A stretch of 64,000 bases of DNA from Alphaproteobacteria bacterium. GTDB lineage: Bacteria > Pseudomonadota > Alphaproteobacteria > Rhodospirillales > Rhodospirillaceae. A program made the position numbers and the translations under genes. Location: contig QJZR01000007.1 of NCBI GenBank assembly GCA_003246625.1, positions 32,667-96,666 on the forward strand, given 5' to 3'. A model generated the notes under the pieces. The model did not search any database, was not told where the DNA came from, and saw only the letters and a list, made by a program, of their open reading frames with translations. This document shows, one piece after another, positions 53,643 to 63,481 of the stretch. Position 1 is the first letter of the stretch. Each line of letters starts with the position of its first letter.

Positions 53643-54455
53643 TCAGTCGATCCCGGCGTTGGGAATCGGCACCACCACCTGTTTCTCCACCGGCTGCGGC
53701 GCCGCGCCGGGCAGACGGTTCCCCCAATAGTTCGGGTTGGCGGCATAGCGCACGCCGTCCGCCCCGGTCGCCGCCACCGCGAAGGGGCCGGTGCCCACCG
53801 GCCAGACGGCGAAGCGGTCGGGCGTGCCCGCCTTTTTCATCGCCTTGGCGTATTCGGCGGAACGGATCGAGGCGAAGTCCATGCTCAGGTTGGGCAGGAA
53901 CTTCGGATAGGGCATGGCCAGGTGGAAGGTGACGAGGTCCTCGCCGTCCCGGGTCACGTCGACGATCAGCCCGTTCATGCCGACGGTGACGAAGTCGGCG
54001 TTGCCGGTCTCGGGGATGCGGTGGAAGGCGTGGTTTGGCACGATCAGCCGCGAGAAGGTGAAGACCACGTCGTCGGCGGTGAGGGCGCGGCTCGGCGCGA
54101 AGCCCGGCGCGGCGTGGAAGGTGACGCCGTTGCGCAGGCGGAAGGTGTATTCGAGGCCGTCGTCGGACACCGTCCACGAGGTGGCGAGGCCGGAAACCAG
54201 GCGGCCGCTCCGCCGGTCGTATTCGACCAGCCGGTCGAAGACATAGCGGTCGGCGATGCCGTTGGGATCGGGCGCGGAGGCGAAGGTGGGCGGCGCCGGG
54301 TCGGCCCCCCGCGCGATGCAGCCGGGCGCGGTGTCGGCGGGCAGTTCGGAAAGCGGCGTCGCGGCGGGTTGCGGCGCGAACTGGTTGGCGATCATCGCCA
54401 GCACGCTGACGGCGACCAGAATCACCGCGCCCTTGCCGTATCCCCGGAAATCCAT
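53643..54455 (-). pseudogene. Shortened peptide/nickel-type substrate-binding protein, probably a 3'-truncated remnant
   Basis: The 270-residue product matches the N-terminal half of SBP_bac_5 proteins: an anchor (GAVILVAVSVLAMIANQFA), IADRYVFDRLVEYDRRSGRL, the pattern LEYTFRLRNGVTFH, ALTADDVVFTFSRL, and GTGPFAVAATGADGVRYAAN followed by PNYWGNRLPG. Normal members continue for another 200-250 residues after the NYWG motif; here only about 30 residues follow. I see no continuation in the other frames downstream. It could be a remnant or a short protein with a new role; codon use still looks normal. No cognate permease is adjacent. Confidence 0.6.
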
Positions 54456-54512
54456 GGCCCGTCCCTTCCCCCTTGATCCGGCTTTTCTGATACCCCGCGG
54501 CGGGGCGGCGAA

Positions 54513-55340
54513 TCAAGCGCCGGACAAAAGGGACAGCAGTTCGTCGCGGCGGCGCGGCAACGGCCGTTCCGGGTCGCGTCCGGGCAGGCGGCGGGCGACC
54601 TCGGCGATCAGGGGCGGGGCGAGCCCGACCTCGGCCAGCAGCGGCGCGTCGAGCAGGATGTCCTCGGCGGTGCCCTGGCGCAGCACCCGGCCGTCCTTGA
54701 ACAGGGCGACGTCGTCGGCCCAGGCCCAGGCGAAATCGATGTCGTGGGTGGAAAAGACCAGGGTGGTTCCCGCCGCGTGCAGACCGGCCAGGGCGATCAG
54801 CAGGTGGCGCTCGCCCGAGGGGTCGAGCCCGGCGGTCGGCTCGTCGAGAACCAGCACGGCGGGCCGCATCGCCATGATGCCGGCGATGGCGACGCGCTTC
54901 TTCTGGCCGAAGCTCAGCATGTGGGTGGGGCGGTCGGCGACGTGGGTCAGGTGCAGCGCCGCCACCGCCGCCTCGACGCGGGCGCGGGCTTCCTCGTCGG
55001 AGAGGCCGAGGTTGAGGGGGCCGAACGAAATGTCCTGCCGCACGCTGGCGGAAAACAGCTGGTCGTCGGCCTCTTGCAGGACCAGGCCGACGGTGCCGCG
55101 CCAGGCGGCCAGTCCGCTGCGGGTATAGCTGCCGGGGGCGCCGTTCAGTCGGATCTCGCCGCGATTCGGGCGCAGCGTGCCGTTCAGGTGCAACAACAGG
55201 GTGGTCTTGCCCGCGCCGTTCGGCCCCAGAATGGCCAGGCGCCGCCCCCGCGCGATGGACAGGTCCAGTCCGTGCAGCGCGGCGATGCCGCCGGGATAGT
55301 CGAAGCCGATGCCGCGGGCTTCCAGGATCGTCTCAGACAT
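54513..55340 (-). CDS. cbiO: Energy-coupling ATPase of the cobalt/nickel transporter (CbiO)
   Basis: CbiO powers an ECF-type metal importer. The 275-residue ATPase has Walker A GPNGAGKTTLL, Q-loop VLQEADDQLFSASV (with the ECF-type DDQLF), signature LSFGQKKRVAIAG, and Walker B LVLDEPTAGLD. It overlaps cbiQ by 8 bases. The operon order on the minus strand is cbiM-cbiN-cbiQ-cbiO. Confidence 0.93.
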   Translation of the reverse strand: MSETILEARGIGFDYPGGIAALHGLDLSIARGRRLAILGPNGAGKTTLLLHLNGTLRPNRGEIRLNGAPGSYTRSGLAAWRGTVGLVLQEADDQLFSASVRQDISFGPLNLGLSDEEARARVEAAVAALHLTHVADRPTHMLSFGQKKRVAIAGIMAMRPAVLVLDEPTAGLDPSGERHLLIALAGLHAAGTTLVFSTHDIDFAWAWADDVALFKDGRVLRQGTAEDILLDAPLLAEVGLAPPLIAEVARRLPGRDPERPLPRRRDELLSLLSGA

Positions 55341-56091
55341 GGATCAGGCTCTCCAACCAGAGGGCGCAGGCGAACAACCCGCCGAGCAGCAGGGCGATGG
55401 CGGCGCAGCGGAGCGCGGAAACCGGGGGCGCGTCCTCGGGCAGGACCGCCAGGTTGCCGTCGAAACCGCGCGCGGCCAGGCCGGTTTCCATGTGGCGGGC
55501 GCGGGTCATCGACCGTTGAAACAGGGCGGCCGCCAGCATCCCCAGCGAACGCAGCGACCGCCGCCAGCCGGAATACCCCAGCCGCGCCGCCTGCGCCGCG
55601 TAGCCCGAGGCGGCGGTTTCGGCGACGACGAAGATCATGCGATAGGTCAGCAGCATGATTTCGACCAGGAAGGCGGGCAGGCCCAGGCGCCGCAACCCCG
55701 GAATCATCGCGTGCACCGGCGTGGTCAGAATCAGCAGGGTCAGGCAGGAAACCGCCCCGGCGGCGCGGCCGATCAGGGCGGCGGCCAGGGGAATCTGGTC
55801 GGCCCGCCAGGACAGCAGCGGCCCGCCGGACAGGTCGACGGAAATCATCAGCACCGGCAGCCCGGCCAGCAGGAAGCCGATCGGCAACCCCAGCACCGCG
55901 GCATAGGCGCGGGGCGGAACGCGGGCGGCGAACAGGGCGCAGGCGGCGGTGGCGGCGAACGTCAGAAGGCCGGTCACGGGCGCCGGTCCCGCCATGCACA
56001 GGACCAGCCCGCCCAGGCAAAGGAACAGCTTCTCCGGAGTGGGGCGCCGGGTCCAGCGGTTGGTGTGGGCGATGCGGTCGATCAGGTACAT
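55333..56091 (-). CDS. cbiQ: Transmembrane coupling protein of the cobalt/nickel transporter (CbiQ)
   Basis: This 252-residue T-component couples ATP hydrolysis to the CbiMN substrate unit. It has about five helices and the cytoplasmic Ala-Arg motifs QAARLGYSGWRRSLRSLG and RHMETGLAARGFDG, which bind CbiO. The gap to cbiN is 121 bases and contains a terminator-like hairpin, so cbiQO may be expressed at a lower level than cbiMN. Confidence 0.9.
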   Translation of the reverse strand: MYLIDRIAHTNRWTRRPTPEKLFLCLGGLVLCMAGPAPVTGLLTFAATAACALFAARVPPRAYAAVLGLPIGFLLAGLPVLMISVDLSGGPLLSWRADQIPLAAALIGRAAGAVSCLTLLILTTPVHAMIPGLRRLGLPAFLVEIMLLTYRMIFVVAETAASGYAAQAARLGYSGWRRSLRSLGMLAAALFQRSMTRARHMETGLAARGFDGNLAVLPEDAPPVSALRCAAIALLLGGLFACALWLESLIHV

Positions 56092-56163
56092 GAAACGTCC
56101 GGCCGGTTGGCGGGATGGAGCCTTGTTTTCCGGTTTTCCGCGCCGCGGCGCAAGGGATAAACA

Positions 56164-56192
56164 AAATCCGCCCCGCGATGGGGCGGGGCGGA
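56164..56192 (-). terminator. Hairpin with T-run between cbiN and cbiQ
   Basis: On the minus strand TCCGCCCCG (complement of 56184-56192) pairs with CGGGGCGGA (complement of 56167-56175), followed by TTTTGTTT. This is a standard intrinsic terminator just past the cbiN stop at 56213. It suggests partial attenuation before cbiQO. Confidence 0.6.
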
Positions 56193-56212
56193 CGACGGCG
56201 GCGGCGCGGCGA

Positions 56213-56500
56213 TCAGGCCCGGGCTTTCGCCTGACCGCGCTTGAAGCCGATGTAATAGCACAGCACGCCCGCGCCCAGCGCCGCCTGCAAGGCGAAGAGC
56301 AGGCTTTCGATCTCGCCGCTCGGCGGTTCCCAGATCGAGCTGAACCAAGGCTTGTAGTCGGGGGCGACCTGGGCGATCACGCCTTCGGCCTGGTCGTCGG
56401 CGCCGCTGAATTCGGCTTCCGCCAGGGGCAAGGCCAGCGGCACGATGACGATCAGCGCCACCAGGACCATCAGGAAGGTGTTGTTGCGCAGCAGTTTCAT
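56213..56500 (-). CDS. cbiN: Cobalt transporter accessory subunit CbiN
   Basis: The 95-residue protein has two membrane helices ([20 protein letters not shown] and [20 protein letters not shown]) around a periplasmic loop containing [20 protein letters not shown] and KPWF, all as in CbiN. CbiN is needed with CbiM for cobalt uptake and argues for cobalt over nickel. It overlaps cbiM by 4 bases. Confidence 0.92.
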   Translation of the reverse strand: MKLLRNNTFLMVLVALIVIVPLALPLAEAEFSGADDQAEGVIAQVAPDYKPWFSSIWEPPSGEIESLLFALQAALGAGVLCYYIGFKRGQAKARA

Positions 56501-57171
56501 GCCCGGGCTCCATCGGAAAGGATGTTCAGGCTTTTCAGTTCGCCTTCGCTGTACTTGGACAGCAGGTTCATCACGACCACCGTCAGCAGGCCCTCGGCGA
56601 TGGCGAGCGGCACCTGGGTGAGGGCGAAGATGCCGAGGAACTTCACGGTCGAACCGGCGATGCCGCTGACCGGGTCGGGGAAGGCGAGGGCCAGTTGCAG
56701 CGAGGTGGTGCAATAGGTGGCGAAATCGCCCAGGGCGGCGGCCAGGAACACCGCGATTTGCAGGCTGCCGCCCGACTTCCGCACCGCCTTGAAGATGCCG
56801 TAGGAAACGAAGGGGCCGACGATCCCCATCGAGAAGACGTTGGCGCCCAGGGTGGTCAGCCCGCCATGGGCAAGCAGCAGCGCCTGGAACAGCAGGACGA
56901 TGGTGCCCATCACCGCCATCACCGAGGGACCGAACAGCATCGCGCCCAGGCCGGTGCCGGTGGGGTGCGAGCAGCTTCCGGTGACCGAGGGCATCTTCAA
57001 CGCCGACAGCACGAAGGCGAACGCCCCGCTCGACGCCAGAAGCAGCTTGGCGTTGGGGTGTTCCTCGGCGATCTTCTTCACCCGCCAGGCGCCATAGGCG
57101 ACCACCGGCGCGGATGCCGCCGCCCAGCCGACGCAGTGCGCGGCGGGGAGAAAGCCTTCCATGATGTGCAT
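56497..57171 (-). CDS. cbiM: Cobalt transporter substrate-specific subunit CbiM
   Basis: CbiM binds the metal with its N-terminus (MHIMEGFLP, where His2 is a ligand after Met1) and with His residues in [14 protein letters not shown]. The 224-residue protein has about seven helices. The ATG at 57171 gives the family start; GAGGGA lies upstream. A longer start at 57195 (MYRNEGTA) would move the metal-binding N-terminus inside and is unlikely. Paired palindromes lie upstream in the region shared with the photolyase gene. I saw no B12 riboswitch. Confidence 0.94.
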   Translation of the reverse strand: MHIMEGFLPAAHCVGWAAASAPVVAYGAWRVKKIAEEHPNAKLLLASSGAFAFVLSALKMPSVTGSCSHPTGTGLGAMLFGPSVMAVMGTIVLLFQALLLAHGGLTTLGANVFSMGIVGPFVSYGIFKAVRKSGGSLQIAVFLAAALGDFATYCTTSLQLALAFPDPVSGIAGSTVKFLGIFALTQVPLAIAEGLLTVVVMNLLSKYSEGELKSLNILSDGARA

Positions 57172-57259
57172 TGCGGTTCCCTCGTTCCGATACATCGTAC
57201 CCCATTTGGCTGGGGCAGGTTTGTGTAGCTCCGGCGGCGGCGGCGGGTCAACAGTTTTG

Positions 57260-57293
57260 TTATGCAATAGCATAATCATAGTTATCTTATAAC
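57260..57293. promoter_or_regulatory. Two AT-rich palindromes between cbiM and the photolyase gene
   Basis: TTATGC-AATA-GCATAA (57260-57275) and GTTAT-CTT-ATAAC (57281-57293) stand out in GC-rich surroundings. They lie about 90-120 bases upstream of the cbiM start and 95-130 before phr. A metal-responsive repressor such as a NikR- or Fur-like protein would be the obvious binder, but neither site matches a consensus that I can name exactly. Confidence 0.45.
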
Positions 57294-57387
57294 GTGTTGG
57301 CCGTGCCCGCCGGAAGGGCGCGGCGCGTCTTGCCTGCCTCTCGTCCGCTTCCCACATGCAGGAGTCCCGAAAAGCGGAGGTCCGCGC

Positions 57388-58770
57388 ATGGCCGTATCCT
57401 CGATTCTGTGGTTCCGCGACGACCTGCGGCTGGCCGACCACGCGGCGCTGGCGGCGGCGGCGTGCGATGGCGCGGTGTTGCCGGTTTTCGTGCTGGACGA
57501 GACCTTTTCCGCCGTCGGCGGCGCGGCGAAATGGTGGCTGCATCATGCCCTGGCGGCGCTGGGGCGCGATCTCGCGGCGGCGGGCGGTGGGCTGGCCCTG
57601 CGGCGCGGCGGCGCGGCGGCGGAACTGGCGGCGGTGGCCCGGGCGGCGGGGGCGGCGACGGTGCATGCGTATGCCGCGCGAATTCCGGCGGAACGGGCGA
57701 GGCAGGCGCGGGCGGCGGCGGAACTGGCGCGGCACGGGGTGCGGCTGGTCCTGCACGATGGCGCCCTGTTGCACGATCCGGCGGCGATCCGCAGCGGCGC
57801 GGGAACCCCCTATGCGGTGTTCACGCCGTTCTGGCGGGCGTTTTCCCGTCTCGACGCCGCATGGTGCCGGGCCGATCCGCCGCCGCTGGAAGCGGTCTGG
57901 CGGGACGGGCGGGAATTTTCCCTGCGGCTGGAGGATCTGGGGTTGCTGCCGGGGCCGCCGGATTGGGCGGCGGGGCTGCGCGCCGCCTGGACGGTGGGCG
58001 AGGCGGCGGCGGAGGACCGGCTGGAGCGGTTCGTCGCGGACGGCCTGCGCGATTACGCGGCGCGGCGGGACTATCCGGCGGAGGCCGGAACCTCGCGCCT
58101 GTCGCCGGATCTGCGTTGGGGGCATCTGTGTCCCCGGCGGGTGTGGCGGCGGGTGCGCCTGGCGATGGCCGCCGATCCGGCGCTGGAGGCGGGGGGCTGG
58201 GCCTTTCTGCGCCAATTGGCTTGGCGGGAATTCGCCCATCATGTGCTGGCCGCCCATCCCGATCTGGCACGCCGCAATCTGAGGCCTGCCTTCGACGCCT
58301 TCCCCTGGGTGGATGACGCGACGGCCCTTCGCCGCTGGCAAAGGGGGGAGACCGGCTTTCCCCTGGTCGACGCGGCGATGCGCGAACTGTGGACGACCGG
58401 CTGGATGCACAATCGCGGACGGATGGCGGCGGCCTCGTTCCTGGTCAAGGACCTGCGTTGCGACTGGCGTCGGGGGCTGGCCTGGTTCGACGACACCCTG
58501 GTCGACGCCGACCCGGCGCTCGATCCCTTCGGCTGGCAGTGGGTGGCGGGTTCGGGGGCGGACGCCGCGCCCTATTTCCGCGTCTTCAACCCGGTGACGC
58601 AGGGGCGGAAGTTCGACCCGGACGGGCTCTACGTGGCGCGCTGGCGCCCGGAACTGGCGTCCCGTCCCGTTCCGGCGCGGCACGACGCGGCGGCGGACGC
58701 GGTGGTCGACCACGCGGCGGCGCGTGCCGCCGCCCTGGCGGCGTATCGCGGCTTGAAAAACACACTATGA
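57388..58770 (+). CDS. phr: Deoxyribodipyrimidine photolyase
   Basis: Photolyase repairs UV-induced cyclobutane pyrimidine dimers with blue light and FADH-. The 460-residue protein begins with [17 protein letters not shown] and has an N-terminal antenna domain. The FAD-binding domain has [37 protein letters not shown], and [12 protein letters not shown]. The ATG at 57388 follows CGGAGG. The class is CPD class I by motifs; a cryptochrome is less likely. It is divergent from cbiM. Confidence 0.94.
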   Translation: MAVSSILWFRDDLRLADHAALAAAACDGAVLPVFVLDETFSAVGGAAKWWLHHALAALGRDLAAAGGGLALRRGGAAAELAAVARAAGAATVHAYAARIPAERARQARAAAELARHGVRLVLHDGALLHDPAAIRSGAGTPYAVFTPFWRAFSRLDAAWCRADPPPLEAVWRDGREFSLRLEDLGLLPGPPDWAAGLRAAWTVGEAAAEDRLERFVADGLRDYAARRDYPAEAGTSRLSPDLRWGHLCPRRVWRRVRLAMAADPALEAGGWAFLRQLAWREFAHHVLAAHPDLARRNLRPAFDAFPWVDDATALRRWQRGETGFPLVDAAMRELWTTGWMHNRGRMAAASFLVKDLRCDWRRGLAWFDDTLVDADPALDPFGWQWVAGSGADAAPYFRVFNPVTQGRKFDPDGLYVARWRPELASRPVPARHDAAADAVVDHAAARAAALAAYRGLKNTL

Positions 58771-58933
58771 AAATCGTGTTTTCCACGGAAAAAAACAGAT
58801 AAATTGCTGTTCTTTCCGCCCGACTGTGAAGCCGTTCATGGTTCCCGCATATGGCGGGCCGCATGATCCGACGCTTCTTAGAGGGGTTTTCGATGCGCCG
58901 GTCCGGGCTTCGGACGGCGGGGACGGAGGTAGC

Positions 58934-60040
58934 ATGAAGCGCGGTGTGGTGATCGTTTCCGGTGCGGCGGTGGCGTTGACCGGTTTGTTCGGTTTCGCGA
59001 TGTTCCGCGAGCGGATGATCGGCAACTTTCTCAAGAACCGGCCCGAACCGGTAATCACGGTCGAGGTGGTGCAGGCCGAAGACCGGGCCTGGGCGCGCGG
59101 TATTTCCGCGACCGGACGGTTGGAGGCGGTGAACGGCGTCGACGTCGCCGCCGAGGTGGCGGGCCGCGTCGTGGCGATCAGCTTCGAGCCGGGCAGCACC
59201 GCGGCCACCGGCGCGGTACTGGCGCGCCTGGACACCGATGTCGAACGCGCCCAGTTGCAGTCGGCGCGCGCCCAGGTGCGGCTGAACAAGCTGACCGCCG
59301 TGCGCTACCGCAGCCTGCGGCGTACCGACGCCGCCTCGCAGGCGAAGCTGGACGAGGCGGAAGCCAACCTGTCGATGTCCGAGGCCGAGGTCAGCCGCCT
59401 GGAACGCACCATCGAGAAAAAGGAAATCAAGGCGCCGTTCCCCGGCATCCTGGGGATCAACCGTTTGGACATCGGCCAGTACGTCAGCCCCGGCACCAAG
59501 GTGACCACCGTGCAGGACCTGTCGGCGATGCTGATGGACCTGTCGGCGTCGCAGAAATACATGCCGCAACTCGCGGTGGGCTCGCCGGTGGAGATCTCGG
59601 TGGAGGCCTATCCCGGCCGCCTGTTCACCGGACGGCTGACCGCGATCGACCCCAAGGTCGACGAGAAGAGCGGCTTGGTCGCCTTGCAGGCGCGCTTCCC
59701 CAACGACGACGGCGCGTTGCGTCCGGGGATGTACGCCAAGGCGCGGATCGTCCTGCCGTCCGAGGATGGCCGCGTGGTGGTGCCGCAGACCGCCGTCAAC
59801 TATTCCCTCTACGGCGACTTTATCTATGTGGTGCGCGCCGACGACAAGGGTCAGGCCCGCGCCTTCCAGACCACGGTCAAGGTGATCGACCGCCATGACA
59901 ACCTGGCCGCGGTGGCGGGCGAGGTGCACGCCGGCGACCAGTTGGTCGCGGCGGGCGGGGTGCGCCTGTCCAACGGGTCCAAGGTCAAGGTGGCGGAAAC
60001 CCCGGTCCTGAAAGCCAAGCCCTCGATCGGCCTGGACTAA
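58934..60040 (+). CDS. RND efflux periplasmic adaptor (HlyD/AcrA family)
   Basis: The 368-residue adaptor starts with a membrane anchor (GVVIVSGAAVALTGLFGFAM). It has a lipoyl-like half (SFEPGSTAATGAVLARLDTD), a short coiled coil (LDEAEANLSMSEAEVSRLER) and the second lipoyl half (EIKAPFPGILGINRLDIGQY). The ATG at 58934 follows ACGGAGG with good spacing. It bridges the inner-membrane pump encoded next to an outer-membrane channel. No TolC-like gene is in the window. An AAAACAC/GTGTTTT dyad lies at 58757-58782, at the end of phr. Confidence 0.92.
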   Translation: MKRGVVIVSGAAVALTGLFGFAMFRERMIGNFLKNRPEPVITVEVVQAEDRAWARGISATGRLEAVNGVDVAAEVAGRVVAISFEPGSTAATGAVLARLDTDVERAQLQSARAQVRLNKLTAVRYRSLRRTDAASQAKLDEAEANLSMSEAEVSRLERTIEKKEIKAPFPGILGINRLDIGQYVSPGTKVTTVQDLSAMLMDLSASQKYMPQLAVGSPVEISVEAYPGRLFTGRLTAIDPKVDEKSGLVALQARFPNDDGALRPGMYAKARIVLPSEDGRVVVPQTAVNYSLYGDFIYVVRADDKGQARAFQTTVKVIDRHDNLAAVAGEVHAGDQLVAAGGVRLSNGSKVKVAETPVLKAKPSIGLD

Positions 60041-60053
60041 GGGGGGCGGGGAG

Positions 60054-63000
60054 ATGCGTTTTACCGATCTTTTCATCAAGCGGCCGGTCCTCGCCTCGGT
60101 GGTCAGCCTGCTCGTCCTGTTGTTGGGCCTGAAGGCGCTGACCTCGATGCAGGTGCGGCAGTATCCGAAGCTCGACACCACGGTGATCACCGTCACCACC
60201 AACTACCCGGGCGCCGACGCGGCGCTGATCCAGGGCTTCATCACCGACCCGATCCAGAAGGCGGTGGCCAAGGCCGACGGCGTCGACTACATCACCTCGG
60301 TCAGCCGTGGCGGCACCAGCATCGTCACCGCGCGGGCGCGCCTGAACTTCGACCCCAACACCGCGATGACCGAGGTGATGAGCCAGGTCTCGGCGGTGAA
60401 GTCGGAACTGCCCGCCGAGGCCGACGACCCGGTGATCGTGAAGCAGGCGGGGCGCGGCACCGCCCTGATGTACCTGTCGTTCTTCTCCACCGAGCTGGAG
60501 GGGCCGCAGATCACCGACTACGTCGACCGGGTGGTGCGGCCGAAGCTGTCCTCGGTTCCCGGGGTGGCCTCGGTGCAGCTTCTCGGTGCGCAGACCTTCG
60601 CCATGCGGGTCTGGCTGGACCCCGAGGCGATGGCGCAGCGGGGGATGTCCGCGTCCGAGGTGGCCACGGCGCTGACCGCCAACAACTATCAGGCAGCGGC
60701 GGGCTCGATTAAGGGCTTCTACGACACCATCGACGTCAAGGCGGGAACCACGGTGGGCGACGTCGCCGCCTTCGAGGACCTGGTGATCCGTTCCACCGAC
60801 GCCGGTCCGGTGCGCCTGCGGGACATCGCCCGGGTGACGCTGGCGGCGGAAAGCACCAACACGCGGGTGCTGGCCGACGGCCAGGAGGCGCTGTTCGTCG
60901 CCATCGACGGCACCCCGGATTCCAACTCGCTGAACGTCGTCGACGGCGTCTTCAAGGTGCTGCCCGACGTCGAGGCCAACCTGCCGCCCGCGATCAAGAT
61001 GAAGGTCAACTACGATTCCACGGTGTTCATCGAGGAATCCATCCACGAGGTGGTGAAGACCCTGACCGAGGCGGCGATCATCGTGATCCTGGTGATCCTG
61101 ATGTTCATGGCGTCGCTGCGTTCGGTGATCATCCCGATGGTGACCATTCCGCTGTCGCTGATCGGCGTCGGCATGATCATGCTGGCCCTCGGTTTCTCGC
61201 TGAACCTGATGACGCTGCTGGCCTTCGTGCTGGCGATCGGTCTGGTGGTGGACGACGCCATCGTGGTGGTGGAGAACGTCCACCGCCATATCGAGGAGGG
61301 CCATGCCCCCTTCGAGGCGGCGATCCTGGGCACCCGCGAAATCGCCGCGCCGGTGTTGACGATGACGGTGACCCTGGCCGCGGTGTACGCGCCGATCGCC
61401 TTTCTCGGCGGTCTGACCGGCGCCCTGTTCAAGGAATTCGCCCTGACCCTGGCGGGTTCGGTGCTGGTTTCGGGCATCGTCGCCCTGACCCTGTCGCCGA
61501 TGATGTGCTCGAAGATCCTGCGGGCGCATACCGGCGAGGAAAAGCTGGTCAAGCTGGTCGACGCCTATTTCGGCCGCCTCGCCGCGGCTTACGAAAGCAC
61601 GCTGGCGAAGTCGTTGGCCTCGCGCCGCAGCACCCTGGCGTTCGCCGCGGTGATTCTGGTCAGCCTGCCGCTGTTCTTCCGCTTCTCGTCGAGCGAACTG
61701 GCGCCGAACGAGGACAAGGGCTTCGTCATCGCCGACGTCACCGGTCCCGCCTCGGCCAACGCCGACTACATGATGGCCTATGGCCGCGCCACCCATCAGG
61801 CGATCGCCACCCTGCCGGAAAAGGACGTGTTCTTCTTCGTCGCCGGCATGGACGGCATCTACAAGGGCATCGGCGGCCTGGTGCTGAAGCCGTGGAGCCA
61901 GCGCAAGCGCAACGCCACGCAGATCCAGAACGACATGCAGGCGCGGCTGAACCAGATTCCCGGCCTCAAGATGTCGGCCTTCCAGTTGCCGCCGCTGCCC
62001 GGCACCGACGGCATGCCGGTGCAGTACGTGGTCAGCACCACCGCCGACTACCGTACCCTCCATGGCGTGCTGCAGGAGGTGGAGAAGGCGGTGAAGGCCT
62101 CGGGCCTGTTCGTCTTCTACGACTTCGACCTGAAGTTCAACCGCCCCGAAGTGCGGCTGACCGTCAACCGCGACAAGGCGGGCGAATACGGCGTGACGAT
62201 GCGGGACATCGGCACCGCGCTGGCCGCCCTGTACGGCGGCAACTACGTCAACCGCACCGACATCATGAACAAAAGCTACAAGGTGATCCCGCAGGCGCCG
62301 CGCGAATACCGCCTGGACCCCACGCTGCTGGAGCGCGCCCACGTGCCCACCCGCGACGGCGGAGTGGTGCCGCTGTCCAGCGTCGTCGACCTTGCGGTGA
62401 CGCCGCAGCCGCAGCAGCTCAACCAGTTCAACCAGTTGAACTCCTTCACCCTGAACGCGGTGCCGATGCCGGGGGTTTCCCTGGGCAAGGCGGTGGACTT
62501 CCTGGACGCGACCTCGGCCGAGTTGCTGCCGAAAGGCTTCTTCTTCGACTACGCCGGGCAGTCGCGCCAGTACAAGCAGGAAGGCAGCGCCCTGGTCGCC
62601 ACCTTCGTCTTCGCCCTGATCGTGATTTTCCTGGTGCTGGCGGCGCAGTACGAAAGCTGGCGGGACCCGTTCGTGATCATGACCTCGGTGCCGCTGTCGA
62701 TCGTCGGCGCGATGCTGCCGATCCTGCTGGGGGCGACCTCGCTCAATATCTATTCCGAGATCGGCTTGGTGACCCTGATCGGTCTGATCACCAAGCACGG
62801 CATCCTCATCTGCGAGGTCGCCAAGGCCGAGCAGGAGGCGGGCAAAAGCAAGGCCGAGGCGGTGGCTCACGCCGCCTCGCTGCGGCTGCGGCCGATCCTG
62901 ATGACCACCGCGGCGATGGTGGCGGGCGTGTTGCCGCTGACCTTCGCCACCGGCGCGGGCGCGGAAAGCCGCTTCGCCATCGGCATCGTCATCGCCTGCG

Positions 63001-63110
63001 GCCTGTCGGTGGGGACCCTGTTCACCCTGTTCGTGCTGCCGGTGATCTATACCTTCCTGGCCGACGACCACCGCGCCAAGTTCCTGGCGCGTCCGGTGGT
63101 GCCGGACTGA
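60054..63110 (+). CDS. RND multidrug efflux transporter (HAE1 type)
   Basis: The 1018-residue pump has the AcrB layout: twelve helices and two large periplasmic loops. The proton-relay pair is in LAIGLVVDDAIVVVENVHRH, the usual Asp-Asp of HAE1 pumps. The start FTDLFIKRPVLASVVSLLVL is typical, and the C-terminal half has LITKHGILICEVAK. It forms an operon with the adaptor 13 bases upstream. Substrates are unknown. A strong terminator follows. Confidence 0.94.
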   Translation: MRFTDLFIKRPVLASVVSLLVLLLGLKALTSMQVRQYPKLDTTVITVTTNYPGADAALIQGFITDPIQKAVAKADGVDYITSVSRGGTSIVTARARLNFDPNTAMTEVMSQVSAVKSELPAEADDPVIVKQAGRGTALMYLSFFSTELEGPQITDYVDRVVRPKLSSVPGVASVQLLGAQTFAMRVWLDPEAMAQRGMSASEVATALTANNYQAAAGSIKGFYDTIDVKAGTTVGDVAAFEDLVIRSTDAGPVRLRDIARVTLAAESTNTRVLADGQEALFVAIDGTPDSNSLNVVDGVFKVLPDVEANLPPAIKMKVNYDSTVFIEESIHEVVKTLTEAAIIVILVILMFMASLRSVIIPMVTIPLSLIGVGMIMLALGFSLNLMTLLAFVLAIGLVVDDAIVVVENVHRHIEEGHAPFEAAILGTREIAAPVLTMTVTLAAVYAPIAFLGGLTGALFKEFALTLAGSVLVSGIVALTLSPMMCSKILRAHTGEEKLVKLVDAYFGRLAAAYESTLAKSLASRRSTLAFAAVILVSLPLFFRFSSSELAPNEDKGFVIADVTGPASANADYMMAYGRATHQAIATLPEKDVFFFVAGMDGIYKGIGGLVLKPWSQRKRNATQIQNDMQARLNQIPGLKMSAFQLPPLPGTDGMPVQYVVSTTADYRTLHGVLQEVEKAVKASGLFVFYDFDLKFNRPEVRLTVNRDKAGEYGVTMRDIGTALAALYGGNYVNRTDIMNKSYKVIPQAPREYRLDPTLLERAHVPTRDGGVVPLSSVVDLAVTPQPQQLNQFNQLNSFTLNAVPMPGVSLGKAVDFLDATSAELLPKGFFFDYAGQSRQYKQEGSALVATFVFALIVIFLVLAAQYESWRDPFVIMTSVPLSIVGAMLPILLGATSLNIYSEIGLVTLIGLITKHGILICEVAKAEQEAGKSKAEAVAHAASLRLRPILMTTAAMVAGVLPLTFATGAGAESRFAIGIVIACGLSVGTLFTLFVLPVIYTFLADDHRAKFLARPVVPD

Positions 63111-63148
63111 TCCGGCCCACCGCGAATCCGCGTCGCGATCCGCTTCCC

Positions 63149-63180
63149 ACCCGCCCGGGACATTCCCGGGCGGGTTTCAT
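63149..63180 (+). terminator. Intrinsic terminator after the RND operon
   Basis: ACCCGCCCGGGA (63149-63160) and TCCCGGGCGGGT (63164-63175) form a perfect 12-base stem with a 3-base loop, followed by TTTCATT. It lies 39 bases past the RND stop. Confidence 0.85.
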
Positions 63181-63221
63181 TATGGCCGATTCGCAGCGGA
63201 AAAATGGTGCCGCCGCGGGTT

Positions 63222-63381
63222 CGCGAAAATGCCGACGTTTTCGCGTGGATTTCGCCGCCATTCCGGCCCACCGCCGCCAAGATGTCTTTCAAAACCGTTG
63301 AACGATCCCCCCGTCGCGCCTCACTGCCGCCATACGTAACCTTGAAAATCAACGGACTATCTGGATTGGATTGATTCCAGA
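63222..63381. promoter_or_regulatory. Upstream region of the SLC13-type gene with two dyads
   Basis: The gap from 63111 to 63481 holds no gene. After the terminator there is CGCGAAAA (63222-63229) with TTTTCGCG (63238-63245), and then TCTGGA (63360-63365) with TCCAGA (63376-63381). Both could be operators for the transporter gene that begins at 63482. No regulator is encoded next to it within the window. Confidence 0.4.
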
Positions 63382-63481
63382 CAGATGAATGAAAAGGGGA
63401 TGTCCCCTTCTTTCGTCCGTTCGGTCAAGGGGCGTTCGCGGCCTTGGCGCGTCGGTTCAAATTGATGTTGGGGGAAGACAC

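Noticed and set aside
57172..57387. B12 (cobalamin) riboswitch before cbiM
   Set aside because: The region is short and no B12-box-like sequence is visible on the minus strand; only small AT-rich dyads and one CCCCA/TGGGG hairpin.
59985..63071. Open frame of 1028 codons on the minus strand opposite the RND pump gene
   Set aside because: It is the antisense shadow of a strongly supported RND transporter; the translation is rich in His, Gln, Gly and Arg with no domain. Such shadows are common in GC-rich DNA.
63340..63352. TTGAAAATCAA as an FNR-type box before the SLC13-type gene
   Set aside because: The half-sites TTGA and TCAA are 3 bases apart instead of 6, so it does not fit the FNR/CRP format.
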